This document shows positions 59,586 through 64,000 of a DNA stretch of 64,000 nucleotides, piece after piece. This DNA comes from Thunnus maccoyii (taxonomy: Eukaryota > Chordata > Actinopteri > Scombriformes > Scombridae), in contig NC_056538.1 of the NCBI RefSeq assembly GCF_910596095.1, positions 32,267,094 through 32,331,093 of the forward strand, written 5' to 3'. The position numbers and the translations under genes are program-made. The first letter of the stretch is position 1, and every line of letters starts with the position of its first letter. The notes under the pieces are model-generated. The model searched no databases and was not told the DNA's origin. It saw only the letters and a program-made list of their open reading frames with translations.

Positions 59586-59830
59586 AGGGGCCCGTATCAC
59601 AAAGCCGGATTAGCGGGTGATCCGGATGTCTTTGGGGTTTCTGGTGTCACAAAGCCGGCTCACTTTTAACCAGGTAAGATCACCACGGTAACCTACGCTG
59701 CACGGCTACTTCTAACTTCAGACCGTCAGATCAGTCGTCATCCTACGGGATCCCGAAATGGACAAAAAAGGGGCTGCGATCACAAACGAAGAGACGTATT
59801 TATAGATCAGTAGAATCGATTTTGCTGTTT
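59586..59830. repeat. Fish repeat ('gggcccgtatcacaaagc')
   Basis: The phrase 'aggggcccgtatcacaaagc' and a second 'tcacaaagccggctcac' are typical of a fish DNA-transposon relic. No transposase frame remains that I can name. Confidence 0.4.
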
Positions 59831-60179
59831 CCATGTTCACAAACACTAAATACATAATGGATGATGGTTATAGCTGCATTTTAACTGTGCAAAGTTTCTT
59901 CTGTTCCCTACAGCGTAGACAGCTTCAACGCTCTTATCCCGTCAATAACATGACGCCGCTTCCTGATCAAAACTCTGGAAATAAAAAGTAAACCAACTGT
60001 TGTCTGTTTACCAGAAAAGAAACACACTGTTAATTAGCTCCCAGCTGATGAGCAGCTTTGTGATACCAGTGATGTTAACCCAAAGAGAACCGGACTGAAC
60101 TGTCCCATCAACAGCTCTGTTTACCTGAACAGCAGGATAAAACTAATTTAAAGCCTAAACAGTGATCTGACTGTAACAA

Positions 60180-60893
60180 GTTAAAGGATCAGTCTGGCGA
60201 TTTTATATATTTTCCTTCTTGTCAGCAAATCTCATGTTTGGATACAAAACCAACAATGAACTGATCTACTAACAAGTATTATGTGTGTATCTACAGCCTG
60301 ATATATCTTATTAAAAACACGTCAGTGAGTCACAGCGCTGCACTGGGTGACATGATCCTTCATTAGGAAGAGTTTTATCACGTTAGTTTGTTTAGAAACG
60401 GCTCCAAAGACTAATAACAGCATCATGTTTTCAGTCTTCAGAGAGTAGTTCTGTGTAATGCAGACGCTACTGAGCATGTGCGGGAACGCTGCTTCTACAT
60501 TGTGCCTTGTAAATAACTTCAGTACAAAGTCAAGAGGTTGTGATATGTAGCACAACAAGCTAGTGAAGCTGTAAAAGGAGCTTTGATCCTGCATATGCTC
60601 AGTTGCGTCTGCCTTACACAGAACTACTCTCCAGAGACTGAAAACATGATGCTGTTATTAGTCTTTGGAGCCGTTTCTAAACAAACTAACGTGACCAAAC
60701 TCTTCATGATGAAGGAACATGTCACCCAGTGCAGCGATGTGACTCACTGACGTGTTTTTAATAAGATATATCAGGCTTTGATACAAACACAATACTTGTT
60801 AGTAGATCAGTTCATTGTTGGTTTGGATCCAAACATGAGATTTGTTGACAAGAAGGAAAATGGAGAAAATCACCAGATTGATCCTTTACAGGA
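60180..60893. mobile_element. Large palindromic (fold-back) element
   Basis: The left arm from about 60,183 ('aaaggatcagtctggcgatt') to about 60,485 is repeated as its reverse complement from about 60,594 to about 60,891. The arms are about 300 bp and the central spacer about 110 bp. The arms are similar enough to be read by eye. The element has no coding capacity; the open frames inside are mirror images of each other. Confidence 0.85.
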
Positions 60894-62744
60894 ATTCTTC
60901 TATTCTGCTTTGGGCCGCACAGTAAACCTTAAAATACACTTTTTACCCGATAAAACCGTTTCAGACAAGCATAAATCCCGATGGACATTTAGAAGCTGAG
61001 ATGACAAAGTTAGCGGTCACTTTGTTTGATCGGTGACACAATACAGAGCTCTGTTCCTGCTTAAAAACAGTTGGGGGGGTCCCCCTTCAGGGATATATAT
61101 ATATATACGAAATGTTAAAAACCTTTTTAAAGCTGTAGGACACAAGGCTGAAAGTGAGCAGTAACAAGGAGGTGACGTTGTACTCGTGAACGGGCTCCAC
61201 GCTGGTCTTATTTCACACAAATCCAACGGCCGCAGAATCTCCAAACAAAACAAGCGAACCGCTGATCGATCCACACATCACTCACAGCAGCATCTCTCCT
61301 CCTCTCCTTCATATAGAAAATATAACACTATATTTTACAAGAGGACTAAGAACAGAACATCTATTATCTTACAAGGAACAGCGTACAGGCAAAGTATGTA
61401 CAGCAAACATGTCCCCCGCCGACACAAGGCCAAACAAACCATCTGAAACCGAACACTTTGGCTGCTGGATCCAAAATGGTCCAGAGTGCCTCTTTCAGCT
61501 CTCAGCATCATCAAGGATGTGGATCATTCCTCTCTTACTTACTTAGATTTAATGTTTAGATTCATTTGTGTGGCTGGATAACAGCGATCATGAGATTGAC
61601 ATTATTTAACTGCCTGATTTTTGGTGACATTTGCAGCCCGAAGAATCTATTTTTTTTGCACATCTGCCAGGTGTTTAGTGGGTCGTCATGTAAATACATA
61701 AAAACCAGATCAATAATAAAGTAAACTGCAGGGTGTCTGTGCTTTGTTGCTCATTACAGGATGTTGAAAGTCACATGAATATATATTTACTTGTTTATTT
61801 TCATGATTGATTAATCTGCTGGTTTATTCTCTCCAATAATCTATTAATGATTTAGTCTAAAAAAAAAAAATGTCAGAAAACGATGAAAAATTCCTGACAT
61901 AATTTCCTAAAGTTTATGTCATCAGATTTCTTTTTGTCCAACCAACACATCGAAATCTAAAAAATATTCAATTTATTGTCACATTAGACAAAGAAAATCT
62001 GTAATCAAGTCATTTTTACCTTTAAAAGAACGACAGAAACGATGGATGATGATCAGAATAATTGTTTTCTACCTGCTGACTAATGTTTTCAGCTCTAATA
62101 TTCACCATAAACATGGTAAATTATTGACTTTGCATGTAAATAACTTAACATCATCTGCTTATTTGGGTCATGATGATCATTTATGATAAACATGTTGCTT
62201 AAAGTGTTGATTGAAAACCAAACAGACAGTATTTGGTTTTATTTTTCCAGGTTTTGAGATTTCTGCCACCAACACAACACAGTAAATCTGTTATTTAGCT
62301 TGTGGTGCTAAAAACACTGAAACTGGCCTTTAAAAACTCAACAGATCTTAAAGTTTACAGGATAATATTTACTTCATTCTTCTCAAAACTGGCAACACTG
62401 GGCCTCATGCAAGCACATATTCTCCTGAATCTCTCTTCTCTTCTTCTTCCTCTCTTAAAGTCTCAAACTCGTCATAAATCTGCGGTTTCGGCCTGATGAA
62501 CGTCACCCGTTCGTGAGGAGCTGAGCATTGCTGACGTCATCATCAGCATCATCGACGCCCCCTAAAACATCCGTCTAAGCCGACCTGTTCTGCTCCGTTT
62601 GTGGACGAGATTCATTCACAAAAAGACTCCCTGCTGTCCCGTTTAGTCCAGCTTCACGCCAACTGCTACCACTATTATTATTATTAGTCATATTTCTATT
62701 GTTGTTATTGTTGTTGCTGTGCTTCTCTGTGTCTCTCTCTCAAC
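60894..62744. other. Stretch without a recognised gene
   Basis: A short TA run lies at about 61,092-61,107. The open frame at 61,186-61,446 has no supporting splice or protein evidence. Confidence 0.5.
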
Positions 62745-62940
62745 CCAACAGATGGTGTCTACCTAGAGTCCTGGTTCTGCTCAAGGTTTCTTCCCGTTAA
62801 AGGTGAGTTTTTCTTGCCGCCGTCGCCGAACGCTGCTAATGGAGGAATGTTGTGTCTCTGTAAATTTAAAGAGTTCGGTCTAGACCTGCTCTATGTGGAA
62901 AGTGCCCTGAGATAACTTCTGTTGTGATTATATTAACAAA
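62745..62940. repeat. Fish interspersed repeat ('ctggttctgctcaaggtttc')
   Basis: Phrases 'agtcctggttctgctcaagg' and 'ggtctagacctgctctatgt' followed by 'gaaagtgccctgagataac' are a common fish repeat, probably of the same family as the block near 3,255. Confidence 0.6.
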
Positions 62941-63649
62941 ACTGACATTTATCAGCGTCAGTCGTCGTATTAGAGGAGCTGAAACTATTAGAAAACAAGA
63001 ATCCATGTGACAGAAATAAAGAAGTAAGATGCTAAAAACGTCTTTCTAAAGCAAAGCGCTCCGTGACTGATACGAGAGGCGTCATGTGATAATCAGAGAG
63101 ATGTTAGCCTACAGTAGGTGATGTTACACTGTCAGAGAGCTGCAGCTGTTTACTACCGCTGACAGAAACATCAGCACATCTGGCAGCCATGTTTGTTTTA
63201 GTTGTATATTTCATTCTAGTTGATTTCAGTATCATATTTAAACTTTAAATTCATGTGAAGAAAGTCAGACTGTCTGTTCGCGACTTGTTCATTGACGAAT
63301 GCCACGAATCTTCTTCAAATCTCTCCTACGTGCCTCTTAAGAAGGAATCTGTTGAGAGCTTCTTGCATGAGGCCCAGTGTGTCATGTGGATTACTCAGAG
63401 TAACAAAAACATAGTTTCTGGAAAGACGTTGCTGTTGAATTTATTTTTTCAGTACAGCACAACAACAACAATGAAACAACCCTAAATTAACCACAAACTA
63501 CACTTCCATTCACTTCCATTGTGTTGGGAGGCAAAGATCTCTAAACCTGGACCAATAAAACCAGAAGTACCTGCATGCATGGCCAGATAAACCAGTAACA
63601 AGTTTTTTGTTGTGAGGATTAAAATCGGGTTCACCTGATCCAAAGTGTT

Positions 63650-63990
63650 CGGTTTGACACTGGCGCTCTCCTTGGTGGCGGGTTATTTAAGTGTTATGAG
63701 AATGACCAAGTGCTTTAGGATGAGGTACACTACAAACAGACTGCTGTGTCCAATCAGATCAGGCCCGAGCGGACCCCACCGGAAAGAAGACGTCCGTAAC
63801 TCAGGGGAGTTTAGGGGGAAATGGTCACGATAACCTCCGGCTGTGTGAGCGCGTCCGCTGAAACGTGAAGTGCAGCCGGTCCTGGCGTGAGGAGGCTTTT
63901 GGTCCGGCTGGTTGGCTGATAGTTCTGCCAGGGGGGGTGGCGGTGGTGGTGGTGATGATGATGATGATGATGATGATGAGTGTAAATGGG
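63650..63990 (+). promoter_or_regulatory. GC-richer right edge, possible promoter or first exon
   Basis: The last 350 bp are richer in GC and CpG than the rest of the window. They contain a GGT/GAT repeat (63,939-63,979) and then 'gtaaatgGGTGAGT', a good splice donor. A gene could start here and run off the right edge. Evidence is weak. Confidence 0.25.
63939..63979. repeat. GGT/GAT microsatellite
   Basis: Consecutive GGT units followed by about ten GAT/ATG units. Confidence 0.9.
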
Positions 63991-64000
63991 TGAGTTTCTG

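Noticed and set aside
60778-60999. 73-codon frame in the right arm of the palindrome
   Set aside because: Its sequence is mirrored in the left arm and has no protein similarity that I recognise.

Overview
The window looks like a teleost fish nuclear locus. The genes are intron-rich and Ig-superfamily. The interspersed repeats are of common fish types: a Tx1/L1-like LINE, a hAT-like TIR element, 'ggaaaaactcccctttaac'-type repeats and CT/GAA microsatellites. All calls are read by eye; no search was run.

Left part (1-7,345): an orphan signal-peptide exon lies next to a dispersed repeat. Beyond it is an intron-rich, decayed Ginger1-type transposase gene on the minus strand (3,773-7,167) with zinc finger, DDE integrase, GPY/F motif, Ulp1/C48 protease and PHD finger. 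It carries at least three in-frame stops and two homopolymer frameshifts.

Plus-strand array (7,345-17,764): four tandem copies, two intact and two truncated, of a receptor with four Ig-like domains and one membrane segment. The whole 453-residue protein is encoded in ONE uninterrupted reading frame, unlike the usual one-domain-per-exon layout of Ig genes. The membrane segment has an arginine and the tail is short.

Minus-strand array (25,078-52,994): four CD2/SLAM-family-like receptor genes (A, B, C, D in order of position). All introns whose phase can be read are phase 1. Genes A-C end in a transmembrane exon with an Arg in the membrane and a short basic tail, an activating-type layout. Gene D ends in a different transmembrane exon without Arg plus a tail exon with two ITIM-like tyrosines, an inhibitory-type layout. 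Downstream of the short-tail stop of both B and C lies a second, apparently intact ITIM-type transmembrane and tail module, separated by a LINE fragment. B and C could therefore switch tails by alternative splicing, or the modules are remnants of fused genes. B and C are almost identical over about 6.2 kb (offset 10,114 bp) except in the V exon.

Right part (53,000-64,000): repeats (a GGGCC-type element, a 1.7-kb TIR element, a 0.7-kb palindrome), one unexplained exon-like ORF, and a GC-richer right edge that may be the start of another gene. No RNA genes or CRISPR-like structures were recognised.
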